Below, in pieces: positions 20,847-30,244 of a DNA stretch of 33,713 nucleotides (its first letter is position 1; each line of letters starts with the position of its first letter). Below the pieces are notes generated by a model. The model worked only from the letters and a program-made list of their open reading frames with translations, was not told the origin of the DNA and searched no databases. The stretch covers positions 1 to 33,713 of the IMG/VR virus record IMGVR_UViG_3300049810_001004. One strand, written 5' to 3'. This DNA comes from a virus. Position numbers and translations under genes: made by a program.

Positions 20847-21544
20847 TACAGATAAGACTCATGCATGAAGGTAAATTAATTAAAAAGATCTCTAGCAGAG
20901 TCAGTGAATCTGTTGTGCTTCAACACTTAGATAATTTTGTAGGGGATTATGATGAAATTCATTATTACGGAAACGTGACAGAAGACTTTAAAGATACAAT
21001 GAAAAAAGTAGGTAAGAAGATTGTTCCTGCCGCAATGGCGGCTGGTATTGCAATGGGTGCCGCAGATAATGCAGGAGCACAGACATTTGATTTGGATCAA
21101 AATATTGGTTCACTTATTGGACAGGTATTCTCACCAAACTATCAACAATTAAAAAGAGAACGTGATGCTAATAGACGTGTTGAAAGAAGAGCATGGGAAG
21201 CAAAACGTAGAGAGCTTGACAGAGCAAGAGTTAGAGCCGCAAGAGAAGCTGGTAAGAGAGAAGCTGAAAGAATATATGGTGCACCTTCGTCAAATAAAAA
21301 GAGTGCTGTAGTTTATGATCAGGCCCGTCTTTCAAAAAGCGGAAGAACTATGTACTTGTATAAACCAAATGGACAAGTACTTGCAATTAAAACAAAAGAC
21401 TTGGAATGGATTGCAGGAGACTCTAAGAGAATGGGACATTACCTTAGTCCTACAGGAAAAGTATACTATGTTAAGAATGGTGTTCCGTTACCAGAAGGAA
21501 GAGGAAGAGCTACACATAAAAAAATAAAGGACTTAGTCAAATGA
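20843..21544 (+). CDS. 233-aa basic protein with internal hydrophobic segment
   Basis: The protein begins MIQIRLMHEGKLIKKI, with an E|G step similar to prohead-protease sites. Residues 55-80 hold a signal-like segment (KKIVPAAMAAGIAMGAADNA, then GAQTF) that could be a membrane helix. A long Arg/Glu-rich helix follows (near 98-150, RRVERRAWEAKRRELDRARV), probably a coiled coil. The C-terminal third is beta-rich with SKSGRTMYLYKPNGQ. It could be an injected or tail-associated virion protein. It overlaps its neighbours by four bases each side. Confidence 0.6.
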   Translation: MIQIRLMHEGKLIKKISSRVSESVVLQHLDNFVGDYDEIHYYGNVTEDFKDTMKKVGKKIVPAAMAAGIAMGAADNAGAQTFDLDQNIGSLIGQVFSPNYQQLKRERDANRRVERRAWEAKRRELDRARVRAAREAGKREAERIYGAPSSNKKSAVVYDQARLSKSGRTMYLYKPNGQVLAIKTKDLEWIAGDSKRMGHYLSPTGKVYYVKNGVPLPEGRGRATHKKIKDLVK

Positions 21545-22125
21545 AAAATATGAGACAATTAATTAATGCCGTTATGGTTACAGAAGGCACCTGGGCTTTA
21601 CCAACTACTGATGATCAAGTAGCTAAGATGAATATGTTAATGCAAAATCCTATAGCATTAGGTGACGGTGGCGAAAATGCAACAAATCAAATTTCTTTTG
21701 CATTTGGTGACGATACATTGTATGACAATTTAGGAGATGCTGGAGATCAAGATCCAACTGCAGATGCTAGGCCAATCATAATGAAATGGTTAGATGGTGT
21801 AGTAGGAACTTTTGGTGTTGAATACGACAAGTATATGTCTGCTATAGCTGATGCAAACAGAATGGGACAAATGGAATTACCTCTAGACGAAGATAGTGTT
21901 GATGATGATAAGACTGATCAATTAAACAACCTCTTCATGTCAGTAGATGCATTAAAGCAAGAAGTTGAAGAACTAGCAAAACTAGATACTCAGGAAGGTG
22001 CTTCAGGGGTTGGAGACTTGCATGATCAGATTACTACAATGTACAATCTATTAGATAAATTTGATGATGTAATTGACAGGTCAACTAATATTGTACCAAC
22101 AGGATTAAGACAAGGAAAGTATTAA
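21541..22125 (+). CDS. 194-aa acidic probable capsid-internal protein
   Basis: The N-terminus MKNMRQLINAVMVTEGTWAL is nearly the same as that of the next gene (MNMRKLINIVEADPAVG). In both, a basic-hydrophobic lead is followed by E|G or E|A, as in T4 capsid-targeting peptides cut by gp21. The remaining protein is very acidic (DEDSVDDDKTDQLNN) and helical, with a coiled-coil-like stretch near 140-185. This suggests a pair packaged by the same signal. The gene follows the preceding one by a four-base overlap. No enzymatic motif is seen. Confidence 0.6.
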   Translation: MKNMRQLINAVMVTEGTWALPTTDDQVAKMNMLMQNPIALGDGGENATNQISFAFGDDTLYDNLGDAGDQDPTADARPIIMKWLDGVVGTFGVEYDKYMSAIADANRMGQMELPLDEDSVDDDKTDQLNNLFMSVDALKQEVEELAKLDTQEGASGVGDLHDQITTMYNLLDKFDDVIDRSTNIVPTGLRQGKY

Positions 22126-22127
22126 TT

Positions 22128-24944
22128 ATGAACATGCGTAAACTTATTAATATTGTCGAAGCTGATCCAGCAGTAGGAACTATACCTGCTTCTGGTGCTA
22201 CTCCAGTAACGGCTAGTGTTAAGCCTACGCCACCAGCTAAAGGTTCCGCCGTTCGCAAACAAGAAAAAGATGCCGCACAAGATCAATCAGCTTTACCAGG
22301 TGGTAAAGAAGATCCAAATGCAGTTGAACTTGATAAAGATAACGGATTAGATAAAGGTACACTTGATGCTATTGAAAAAGCAGGTGTTACCATTAATGTA
22401 AAAGAAGCAGATATTAATTCACGTGATGACGATATTTTAAAAGATATACTTGCAAATAATCAAGAGGCGTGGAATAATTTTAAAGAAGGAAATGACATTA
22501 CAGATAATGATGATTTCTATCAACAATTAGTTAGTCACTTTATTAGTACAGATCAACTTTCACAAGATGATGTTGATAAAGGGGTTGCTGTTGAACGTAT
22601 TACAGGATGGCTAGACACACTAGCTAACAACGTGGAGGTTGTAGAAATGGACGACAACGATTTTGAAAAGTACGGTGACGAAGCCGATAGAGATGAAAAG
22701 GCATCTGATAGTGATCGTAAAAATGCTGATAAGAATGTTATCATGCAGATACGAAGAGCCGCAGATGGACAAAAACCTACAAAAATATTTGTAGATGATG
22801 GTGAGATTATATTAGACCCAGCAACTGCTAAGAAAGTAAACTATGCATTTGATAATATTCGCCCACAAGCAAAAGGTCAATTTCAAGGTATGCTACAAAC
22901 CAAAGCAGGCCTAACTGATGTGATTAAGATGGTTGACGGCAAAACAATTCCAGAGGCTACCTCCACAGCCGAATCTGAGATTGCTATCAAAGAAGATAAT
23001 ACAGCTAATATGCCTTTCATGGAAGTTATATATCAATACGTAGATGAAGAAGAAGATTCGGATGGTACTATGTACCTTGATAGTAGTAGATTAATTGCTG
23101 ATGTTGAGTATATGATTAAACAAGACAATCCAGGTGTAGAAATTATGTCTGAAGATGTTCAAGAATCTAGAATGGGATTTAAAGACTTAGATAAACTAGG
23201 CAAAGAAAATGCAAGTAAAGTTGACCAAGAGGCACGCCGTCAAGGTAGTGCTGATATGGAGCCTGGTGATGCAGATCAGCTACGTTATAAGATTGCTAAA
23301 AAGATGGGTCTTGCAGAAAATGAAGGAAGTATTAACGAAGGAAGTCTTAACGAAGGAACTATGTCTAATGACGTTGATTCAGATGAATTTATGAACTTTC
23401 TTCAAACAAAAAATTTAGCAGTTGGTCCAGACCCGTTTGCAAATGCTGACGGCGATGAGTATGGCGAAGAAGAAATGGTAAAAATTATGAAGATGGGTGC
23501 AGAAGATAAAGTTGGTGCATTCTTTTTTGATGATGAGCTATGGGACGACCTGCATGTATTAAGAACAGAGCAAGGTGCAGATGCAAATGCTATGCCATTA
23601 ATTGTAAAGAGAGCTAAAGAGTTATTTGTTGATGAATCAGTTCAAGAAGAAAAGGCTCCTCGTACTGCAAAAGATATTGCACAAGAGATTAGACAAAAAG
23701 AATTAGAACTACAGAAACTATACAAAACAGCAACTATCAAGGATTTAGAAGGTGCTAAAGACTTAATGAATAGAACTAAATCATTAGACCGTATTAAGAT
23801 TGGCGAGAGCTACGAAGGTGCTACAGCAGAAGAAGTAGCTGATGCAATTAAGCAACGTATGTTTGTTAATGGTATGATAGAGAAAGCACTTGAAAAAGGA
23901 CAAGATCCTCAGACAATTATGTTAGCAATCGAAGATGTTGCACAATTTCACGAAGGTGCAGAAGAGCTAGGTTCAAGTGATATTAGCATTATGTGTAAAG
24001 AAGTTATGCAACAATTAGGCGGAATGGACGAAGCATATATTGATGATAATCAAATGGATTCAATTTACGAAGCCGCAGATATTAAACCAAAGTTAACATA
24101 CGAAGACATTACTAGAGAATTAGAAGAAGGCCAAGTAGTTGATAAAGATATGGCATATCAAATTATGATGATAGGCGATAACGACGCAGAATTATATCAA
24201 CAACAATTCCTTCCAATCATTAAAAACTTAATGAGAAAACGTGATAAAGGCATTTACGAACCTGAAAAGGCTGTTAAGTTATGGCGTTATTGGGTTGACA
24301 ATGTTGTTAAGAAACATGCCAAGGATCTTGGAATTGTATCGTCTAGACAAGTTAGCGGAGCCACTCGTAATGAGGTTGCTAAAGAAAAAGAAGAACAAGA
24401 ACGTATGGAAATGGATTTAGGTAATTGGGACAATAACAAGTCAGCTGGAACTGCTAAAGAATCAGTTGAACAAGTTAACGAAGCAGAAATGTATAAGTCA
24501 TTAGAAGATGTATATCCAGCAGGTCCTACAGAGATTTGGTTTTGGAAACAAGACAATGGTAGAGATTTTATGATGGGAATGAAATGGTTATCTGAACGTG
24601 GTGTAGAAGTTACTAAAGCCACATTACAAGATACACATGTAAAGATTGGTACTATTGCAGAAACTGATCCAGAAAAAGTTTATGGTATGATGCAAGGCGA
24701 AAACTGGTCACCAGAAGGTGAAGCAAGAGAGCTTATTAGTAAGTCCGGTTCTGGACATACTAGTATGAGTGTTGGAGATGTTCTCGTTATTGGAGGCAAA
24801 CTACAAATGGTAGATAGATTTGGATTTGTTAATCCAGAAGATGAGAAAGAAGTTTCCATGGCAGAGAGTACACTTTACTCACCAGAAAAAACAGCCGCAC
24901 TAATAACAGATAAGATCTTTGAGGAGACTAAAAATGCAAAATAA
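22128..24944 (+). CDS. 938-aa acidic multi-domain probable virion protein
   Basis: This is the longest gene of the window. The lead MRKLINIVEADP resembles a capsid-targeting peptide. Residues 398-411 carry tandem NEGS-INEGS-LNEGT repeats, which are ideal (I/L)-x-E|G protease sites, and further candidates include IYE|A, LEE|G and VNE|A. The middle is acidic and helical, with AVKLWRYWVDNVVKKHAKDL near 716. Near 876-900 GHTSMSVGDVLVIGGKLQMV and DRFGF resemble the YodL-type domain found in phage DarA-like proteins. It may be made as a precursor and cut into several packaged fragments. The gene overlaps the next by 11 bases. Confidence 0.65.
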   Translation: MNMRKLINIVEADPAVGTIPASGATPVTASVKPTPPAKGSAVRKQEKDAAQDQSALPGGKEDPNAVELDKDNGLDKGTLDAIEKAGVTINVKEADINSRDDDILKDILANNQEAWNNFKEGNDITDNDDFYQQLVSHFISTDQLSQDDVDKGVAVERITGWLDTLANNVEVVEMDDNDFEKYGDEADRDEKASDSDRKNADKNVIMQIRRAADGQKPTKIFVDDGEIILDPATAKKVNYAFDNIRPQAKGQFQGMLQTKAGLTDVIKMVDGKTIPEATSTAESEIAIKEDNTANMPFMEVIYQYVDEEEDSDGTMYLDSSRLIADVEYMIKQDNPGVEIMSEDVQESRMGFKDLDKLGKENASKVDQEARRQGSADMEPGDADQLRYKIAKKMGLAENEGSINEGSLNEGTMSNDVDSDEFMNFLQTKNLAVGPDPFANADGDEYGEEEMVKIMKMGAEDKVGAFFFDDELWDDLHVLRTEQGADANAMPLIVKRAKELFVDESVQEEKAPRTAKDIAQEIRQKELELQKLYKTATIKDLEGAKDLMNRTKSLDRIKIGESYEGATAEEVADAIKQRMFVNGMIEKALEKGQDPQTIMLAIEDVAQFHEGAEELGSSDISIMCKEVMQQLGGMDEAYIDDNQMDSIYEAADIKPKLTYEDITRELEEGQVVDKDMAYQIMMIGDNDAELYQQQFLPIIKNLMRKRDKGIYEPEKAVKLWRYWVDNVVKKHAKDLGIVSSRQVSGATRNEVAKEKEEQERMEMDLGNWDNNKSAGTAKESVEQVNEAEMYKSLEDVYPAGPTEIWFWKQDNGRDFMMGMKWLSERGVEVTKATLQDTHVKIGTIAETDPEKVYGMMQGENWSPEGEARELISKSGSGHTSMSVGDVLVIGGKLQMVDRFGFVNPEDEKEVSMAESTLYSPEKTAALITDKIFEETKNAK

Positions 24945-26685
24945 AGAATTTAATAAAATGTATGCTAAAATAAGAGATCTTAATGATGATACTATTTTAG
25001 ATGAAGGAGCCTGGTCAGATCTGTGGCATGGTACCAGACAGGAAAAGAAATCAGACCAAGCAACAAAAGATGCTTATGATGCATATAGATTAGAAAAGAT
25101 TACTAAGAAGTTTGAGAAAGACGGTTTATCTCCTGAAGATGCTCGCAAGTATGCATACCGTAAAGTGTACGGTGCTCCGGTAGAAGAAGCAGATTCAATT
25201 GACTTCGCAAAAAAGAAGCAATTGAAACTACCAGATAATTTTTTTAGAAATATTGCGATGATGGATAATCCCCATGCAGAAATAGAAAGATTACTAAATG
25301 ATCCAAGCAGTCAAGGTGAAGTAGTTAGAAATTATTATACTTCTTATTCACAAGAATATGAGTTAGATCCTGTAAAAGATAAAGAAGAAATTATTGATTA
25401 TGTTGTCCAAGATTTTGGAGATACAACAGTTGAAGAAGCAGAACCTCTACAAATTGGAACAACATCAGAAATAGAAGACAAATACTATCCGATCACATAT
25501 ACTGCTGATATTTCATATGATAGCAGAGATCGTATGGAAGTTGATAATATAGTAATACACGATAAAAATGGAGAGATGTTACCACCAGACCATCCAGTAT
25601 ATCAAGCAGAGGTAGGATTTATTGAAGACGAAGTAAAACGTACTGGAGAAGAAGATGGAGAAGTAGTTGGTGAAAGCATTACTAACGAAGCAGAACAGAT
25701 TAATAATGAGTTAAATAGAATTCTAAAACTTTCTGGACTGTCTGAAGCTACAAGTCCGCCTGAAGTAATTAATCCTACTAAAGATAGTTCGCCAGCAGAT
25801 CTCAAAGCCGCAATCAAGTATGCAAAATACATGAAGGCAAAGATGGATACTGACAAAGCAACAGCAACATATGATAAAGAAATTGATCAATTAGAAGGTT
25901 GGTTAAAATCTAAGTCAACAATGAAAACAGAAGGCAAGATGTCAGGTGTGCACCAAGACGCACAAGAAAATGACAAAGAAGATTTTATTGCAATGCACAA
26001 AGATCACATGTCAGCAGAAGAAGCTGGCAAGATGTGGGACGAAGTACAAAAACAAATGAACGAAGATTTTGATAGTAGTCACCCTGACTTTCCTAAAGCA
26101 CAGGCTTACGCCAGTGAAAAAGATGCTGTAAAAGATATAATTGCAAAGCATCCAGAAGCCGCAAAGACACTTCAGCAATCCGGTGATGTATTTTCTATTT
26201 ACGACACAGACTTATATTTAGATTTGTTTGATCACTTTGCAGAGGACATGCCTTATGGAACACAAAAAGGTAGAGACGGAGATCCAGTAGAGTGGATCAA
26301 TGATGAATTAGATACAATGGGAATACTTGAAAGTATTGTTGCTTATAAAGTTGAAGAAGGTACACAGAAACCTTTTGTCTCATTAACTAAAGGTATTTGG
26401 ACTGTTACTGATGGTAATGGAAATGATGTTAATGGCTTTGATAATAAAGAAGAAGCCTTTCTATATCTCGAAAAACATTATGATGAGTTATTAGATCCTC
26501 AACCAATTAGATTAAAACGTACACAATCTGATATTGACTATATGAAGCAGATGGATAACTCACACGCATTAATATACGGAGAGAGCAGAAACACTTACTT
26601 CCATAAAGGAGATAAGGAATTTAAAGTTATCCCTGAAGGTTATAAGAAAACTAAAAACGGAACAATTACTAAAGTATTGAAATAA
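24934..26685 (+). CDS. 583-aa acidic probable virion protein
   Basis: AGGAGA eight bases upstream fixes ATG 24934; an in-frame TTG at 24919 is less likely. The N-terminus has RDLNDDTILDEGAWSDLWHG, with LDE|G at about residue 23 matching the gp21 site, and ending with the same E-G-(A/T)-W step as the 194-aa protein. Other candidates are LSE|A, VEE|G and IPE|G. The protein is acidic with Asp/Glu-rich helical regions and a repeated-looking S-(H/E)-D-x-I-x-x-(H)-P segment near 395. The final 40 residues are basic (KVIPEGYKKTKNG). A packaged structural protein is likely. No catalytic motif is visible. Confidence 0.6.
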   Translation: MQNKEFNKMYAKIRDLNDDTILDEGAWSDLWHGTRQEKKSDQATKDAYDAYRLEKITKKFEKDGLSPEDARKYAYRKVYGAPVEEADSIDFAKKKQLKLPDNFFRNIAMMDNPHAEIERLLNDPSSQGEVVRNYYTSYSQEYELDPVKDKEEIIDYVVQDFGDTTVEEAEPLQIGTTSEIEDKYYPITYTADISYDSRDRMEVDNIVIHDKNGEMLPPDHPVYQAEVGFIEDEVKRTGEEDGEVVGESITNEAEQINNELNRILKLSGLSEATSPPEVINPTKDSSPADLKAAIKYAKYMKAKMDTDKATATYDKEIDQLEGWLKSKSTMKTEGKMSGVHQDAQENDKEDFIAMHKDHMSAEEAGKMWDEVQKQMNEDFDSSHPDFPKAQAYASEKDAVKDIIAKHPEAAKTLQQSGDVFSIYDTDLYLDLFDHFAEDMPYGTQKGRDGDPVEWINDELDTMGILESIVAYKVEEGTQKPFVSLTKGIWTVTDGNGNDVNGFDNKEEAFLYLEKHYDELLDPQPIRLKRTQSDIDYMKQMDNSHALIYGESRNTYFHKGDKEFKVIPEGYKKTKNGTITKVLK

Positions 26686-26697
26686 GGATCTAAGTAT

Positions 26698-28017
26698 ATG
26701 GCATTTTGCAGGTTACCCTGGCAGGGATTAATGATCACTCCACTTGGCGACTTTAGACTCTGTGCATTAACTAACGGGTTAGATTACAATCAGGGCATGT
26801 CGACAGATGAAGATGGCAAGCTCATGAACATAATGACTCATTCCCCAAATGAAGGTTTAAACGGAAAGTGGCATCGTGAAGTAAGAAAGAACGATGTGCA
26901 ATCTGATGGCTCTTGGCATGACATATGTAGTTGTTGCAGAGATAGAGAAATTGCTACTGGTAGTGACATTAAACACATTGCCGCTAGTAGAAGACAAAGT
27001 ATGGAACGTAGAAATCCTAGCACACATATTGTTGATGGTAGCACTTATAAAGACGTTAAAATGGACAAAGACGGATATGTAGATTGGATGCCTACTACAC
27101 TAGATATTAGATTTGGTAACCTGTGTAATATGGCTTGTGTACAATGTGGACCTAACTATAGTAACAAATGGTATGAGGACTGGGTAGGCTTTTATGGAGA
27201 AAATGCTCCATGGGGTTTTGGACGTAGCAGACAACGTTTATCTAGAAACGAGCATAATAAACTTGTTAACAAACAAGAAGTAAAATGGTGGGAGACACAA
27301 ACATGGTGGGACAAATTTGACCAGATGCTTCCTAACTTAGAACACATTTACCTCACAGGAGGCGAACCTATGATTGTTCCTGCACATGATGAGATGCTTG
27401 ATCGTATTATTGCTTCAGGTCGTGCTAAAGATGTTTACTTAGACTACGACACTAACCTAAGTGTTATTAATACTAAGTTAGCAAAACGTTGGGACCACTT
27501 CAAGCATGTAGAGATTGCTGGTAGTATTGATGCAAGTGAAGACAATTATGAATTTGTAAGACATGGTGGTAAGTGGGAAAAGTTTGATGAAAACGTTACC
27601 CGTATTAAAGAATTTGAGAAGAACGGAGTTGTCAAACTTTATAGACTTACTGCTTGTATGCAACCTACAACAATATTTTCTATATTACAAACTGAACAAT
27701 ATTGTATGAACAAAGGTATTCCGTTTCAAATAAGATTTGTAGATAGTCCTAAGATGCATAGTATAATGAGCTTACCTCGTTCAGCTAAAGAAGAAATTAT
27801 AGAGATATATAGTAAAGTAGATACTATTACATCGAGACTTGTAGTTGAATGGACTACTGATCACTTAGATGAGAAATACGAAAGTCCAGAAGATGTTAAA
27901 CGTTATGTAAGAATTATGAATTATCTAGATACATCTCGTGGTACAGACTGGAAAGTACAGACAAAAGGTACATGGGAAATGCTAAGTAAGCATTGTAACT
28001 TAGGAGAATTAAAATAA
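26698..28017 (+). CDS. N-terminal-twitch radical SAM enzyme (first of two)
   Basis: The 439-aa protein starts FCRLPWQGLMITPLGDFRLC, and CSCCRDRE follows near residue 80. These N-terminal cysteines resemble the auxiliary cluster of twitch/SPASM domains, placed before the core instead of after it. The core motif CNMACVQC is at C143, C147 and C150, then HIYLTGGEPMIVP provides SAM contacts, and LDYDTNLS is a later barrel strand. The C-terminus ends LSKHCNLGE with another Cys. A close relative is on the opposite strand at 32271. It lies between the virion block and the endolysin and is one base-overlapped with the latter. Likely a peptide or protein modification; substrate unknown. Confidence 0.85.
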   Translation: MAFCRLPWQGLMITPLGDFRLCALTNGLDYNQGMSTDEDGKLMNIMTHSPNEGLNGKWHREVRKNDVQSDGSWHDICSCCRDREIATGSDIKHIAASRRQSMERRNPSTHIVDGSTYKDVKMDKDGYVDWMPTTLDIRFGNLCNMACVQCGPNYSNKWYEDWVGFYGENAPWGFGRSRQRLSRNEHNKLVNKQEVKWWETQTWWDKFDQMLPNLEHIYLTGGEPMIVPAHDEMLDRIIASGRAKDVYLDYDTNLSVINTKLAKRWDHFKHVEIAGSIDASEDNYEFVRHGGKWEKFDENVTRIKEFEKNGVVKLYRLTACMQPTTIFSILQTEQYCMNKGIPFQIRFVDSPKMHSIMSLPRSAKEEIIEIYSKVDTITSRLVVEWTTDHLDEKYESPEDVKRYVRIMNYLDTSRGTDWKVQTKGTWEMLSKHCNLGELK

Positions 28018-28646
28018 TGGCAGACGCAAAAGATATTGATTTAGCAACATTAAAGGAGTGCTTGCCTAAAGCTAAAGAAGCTAACCTTGCTAAATTTATA
28101 GAAGGTATCAACGAAACATTTGATACATTTGATATGATTAACCCACAACGTCAAGCAATGTTCTTGGCACAGACTGCACACGAGTCAGGAAACTTTAGGT
28201 ATACAGAAGAAAATCTTAACTATAGCGGTTCTGCTTTGATGCGTGTATGGCCTAGACATTATCCGACTAAAGAGATTGCCGCAGTCTACAATCGTAATAA
28301 AGAAATGATTGGTAATAGAAGTTATGGCGGACGTATGGGTAACGGAGATGAAGCAAGTGGCGAAGGATGGAAGTATAGAGGTAGAGGTATTATTCAGTTA
28401 ACTGGTAAAAATAATTATCGTGCTTGTGGTAAAGAACTAGGTATTGATTTATTAGAAAATCCAGAAATGGCCAAGGATAATCCAGTTGCAGTTTTAAGTG
28501 CTGGCTGGTTTTGGGAAACTCGTAGACTTAATAGATGGTGTGATAAAGGTGACGTTAAGAAAGTAACTAGACTTATTAACGGAGGCACCAACGGACTTAA
28601 GGATAGAGAACAGCATTATAATCATATACTACACGTCTTATCTTAG
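28017..28646 (+). CDS. GH19 family endolysin
   Basis: The 209-aa chitinase-class GH19 domain fills the protein. TAHESGNFRYTEENLNYSG holds the catalytic Glu (E56) and the second acidic residue (E64 or E65). GWKYRGRGIIQLTGKNNYR is the signature substrate-cleft motif, and WFWETRRLNRWCDKGD and RLINGGTNGLKDR finish the fold. In phages this domain cleaves peptidoglycan glycan strands at lysis. No signal peptide or cell-wall-binding domain is present, so a holin would be required. It starts by sharing a base with the end of the radical SAM gene. Confidence 0.9.
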   Translation: MADAKDIDLATLKECLPKAKEANLAKFIEGINETFDTFDMINPQRQAMFLAQTAHESGNFRYTEENLNYSGSALMRVWPRHYPTKEIAAVYNRNKEMIGNRSYGGRMGNGDEASGEGWKYRGRGIIQLTGKNNYRACGKELGIDLLENPEMAKDNPVAVLSAGWFWETRRLNRWCDKGDVKKVTRLINGGTNGLKDREQHYNHILHVLS

Positions 28647-28649
28647 TCT

Positions 28650-30038
28650 ATGCAAAATACAAGGAAACGTAATAGGCCTCCTAAAGCAAAATGGATAGCT
28701 GATAGAAACTCTGCTCTTGAAAAATTGCCAGAGAGGAACACTAGTAAGAAACAAACTCCAATTAATTTTTATTGTGATGAAATTGGATTTCCGTTGGACC
28801 ACAAACATTGTTTAAGTAGATGGTGCTATCAGTATGTGCTAAACTTAACAGGTACAGTAGACCAACATCACTTTACAAAAAACCCATTAATAGATCATGT
28901 TGCATTACTAAGCACTAACAGAGAAGTAAATGTTAAACTGTTTGAACAAGGTTTATCTAGTACAGGTTCTAATGTAGTTGTTATAGGATTAATGGGAGGC
29001 TGGTCTAGTTATAAACTTGATGCAATTACAAAATGGTTTACTCATGAATCTCGTAAAAGTTTTTGGAATAATGAGGATTGCCAAATAGTTTTAGATTATA
29101 GTCAAGAAGGTTTTGACGAATACTTTGGCTCTATTCATAATTGGGTAAACGAACATAGTTTACATAACAGAGTTACAGTAGTATCTGGATCTTATAATTG
29201 TAAAAAAGTTTTAACTAATTGGGAACATATGGTTTCTAGGCAAAACAATTTTAATATAGTATGGTATGGATTTTTTGCAGAATGGATTAGTAATAGAGTT
29301 GAAAGTAAACCACAACCAGTTAATTATATTGCAGGCAACAAACGCCTTATGTGTCTTAATCGTAGACCTCATCCGCATAGAATGGTACTAGCTTCTATGT
29401 TAGAAAGAGAAAGCCTAATTGATAAGATAGAAATAAGTTTTCCTAAACATATGTCTGAGGCTGGACCTTATCGAACAGCTGGGCATGATAATGTACGTTT
29501 ATTCTGGGATCGTACTGTAGATTATCAGAATGGTTTTATTGATCACTTAGTAGAACCTTTTAATAGTTTATTTAAGAAACTACCTTTAATAGCAGATACA
29601 GATGACTTTGCTACTAATCATGCTACAGATTTTAATGTTGATTTATATAAAAACTTTCCAATTAATATTGTAACAGAAACATTATTTTTTACACAGAATG
29701 TTTTTCCTAGCGAAAAGTTATGGAAGCCAATGGCACAAGGACAGCTATTTTTAGTAATGGGTGCTAAAGACTTTTTACCTTCTTTACGTTCTATGGGATT
29801 TAAAACTTTCTCTCCTTTTATTAACGAAGAATACGATACTATTGTAGACCATTTAGAACGTGCAGAAGTACTAGTTCGAGAGATTAAAAGAATAATCGAA
29901 TTACCAGAAAAAGAATTTAAAGATATTTTAATTAACTGTCAAGAAGCGATCAAACATAATCAGAGTTTGATATTAAATAATAGCGAAGTTAAAAGACTAA
30001 CTTCAAAAAATATTATTGAATGCCTTGAGAGTATATGA
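28650..30038 (+). CDS. glycosyltransferase-like protein (GT-B / exostosin-like C-terminus)
   Basis: In this 462-aa protein the C-terminal half contains TETLFFTQNVFPSEKLWKPM and then GQLFLVMGAKDFLPSLRSMG, FKTFSPFINEEYD near residues 340-400. The order of (T/S)-E, x(8), (S/T)-EK-x-(W/F/Y)-KP, then G-x-x-x-x-L-x-x-(G)-(F/Y)-x-TF and a final (I)-(D/N)-E-x-YD is characteristic of nucleotide-sugar-binding domains of alpha1,3-fucosyltransferase-type and exostosin-like enzymes found in phages and giant viruses. The N-terminal half is less conserved, with CLNRRPHPHR near 228. It overlaps the next gene by four bases. It may decorate virion or host glycans together with the sugar dehydrogenase downstream. 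Confidence 0.65.
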   Translation: MQNTRKRNRPPKAKWIADRNSALEKLPERNTSKKQTPINFYCDEIGFPLDHKHCLSRWCYQYVLNLTGTVDQHHFTKNPLIDHVALLSTNREVNVKLFEQGLSSTGSNVVVIGLMGGWSSYKLDAITKWFTHESRKSFWNNEDCQIVLDYSQEGFDEYFGSIHNWVNEHSLHNRVTVVSGSYNCKKVLTNWEHMVSRQNNFNIVWYGFFAEWISNRVESKPQPVNYIAGNKRLMCLNRRPHPHRMVLASMLERESLIDKIEISFPKHMSEAGPYRTAGHDNVRLFWDRTVDYQNGFIDHLVEPFNSLFKKLPLIADTDDFATNHATDFNVDLYKNFPINIVTETLFFTQNVFPSEKLWKPMAQGQLFLVMGAKDFLPSLRSMGFKTFSPFINEEYDTIVDHLERAEVLVREIKRIIELPEKEFKDILINCQEAIKHNQSLILNNSEVKRLTSKNIIECLESI

Positions 30039-30244
30039 GAAGAGAAACTAGAACACGAACAATAGTAAAAGCATTAATTTATAGATTATGGATTATACTA
30101 ACAATATGGATAATGTTAGTTCTTATGGGCGAAGAAACCGACGAAGCCCTAGGTGTTTCAGTTGTTACTAATATAGGATGGACCATTGTATATTATTACT
30201 ACGACAGACTTTGGTTAAAAATTAAATGGGGAATGGAAGAATGA
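30035..30244 (+). CDS. DUF2061-like membrane protein
   Basis: The 69-aa protein has the two-helix DUF2061 layout: RTIVKALIYRLWIILTIWIM forms the first helix with its K-A-x-x-(Y/W)-R entry, and NIGWTIVYYYYDRLWLKIKW ends the second with Y-Y-x-x-(E/D)-R-x-W, matching the YYLHERxW ending of the copy at 4566. It starts inside the glycosyltransferase-like gene and overlaps the sugar dehydrogenase start by four bases. Two copies in one phage window are notable. Family function is unknown. Confidence 0.75.
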   Translation: MRRETRTRTIVKALIYRLWIILTIWIMLVLMGEETDEALGVSVVTNIGWTIVYYYYDRLWLKIKWGMEE

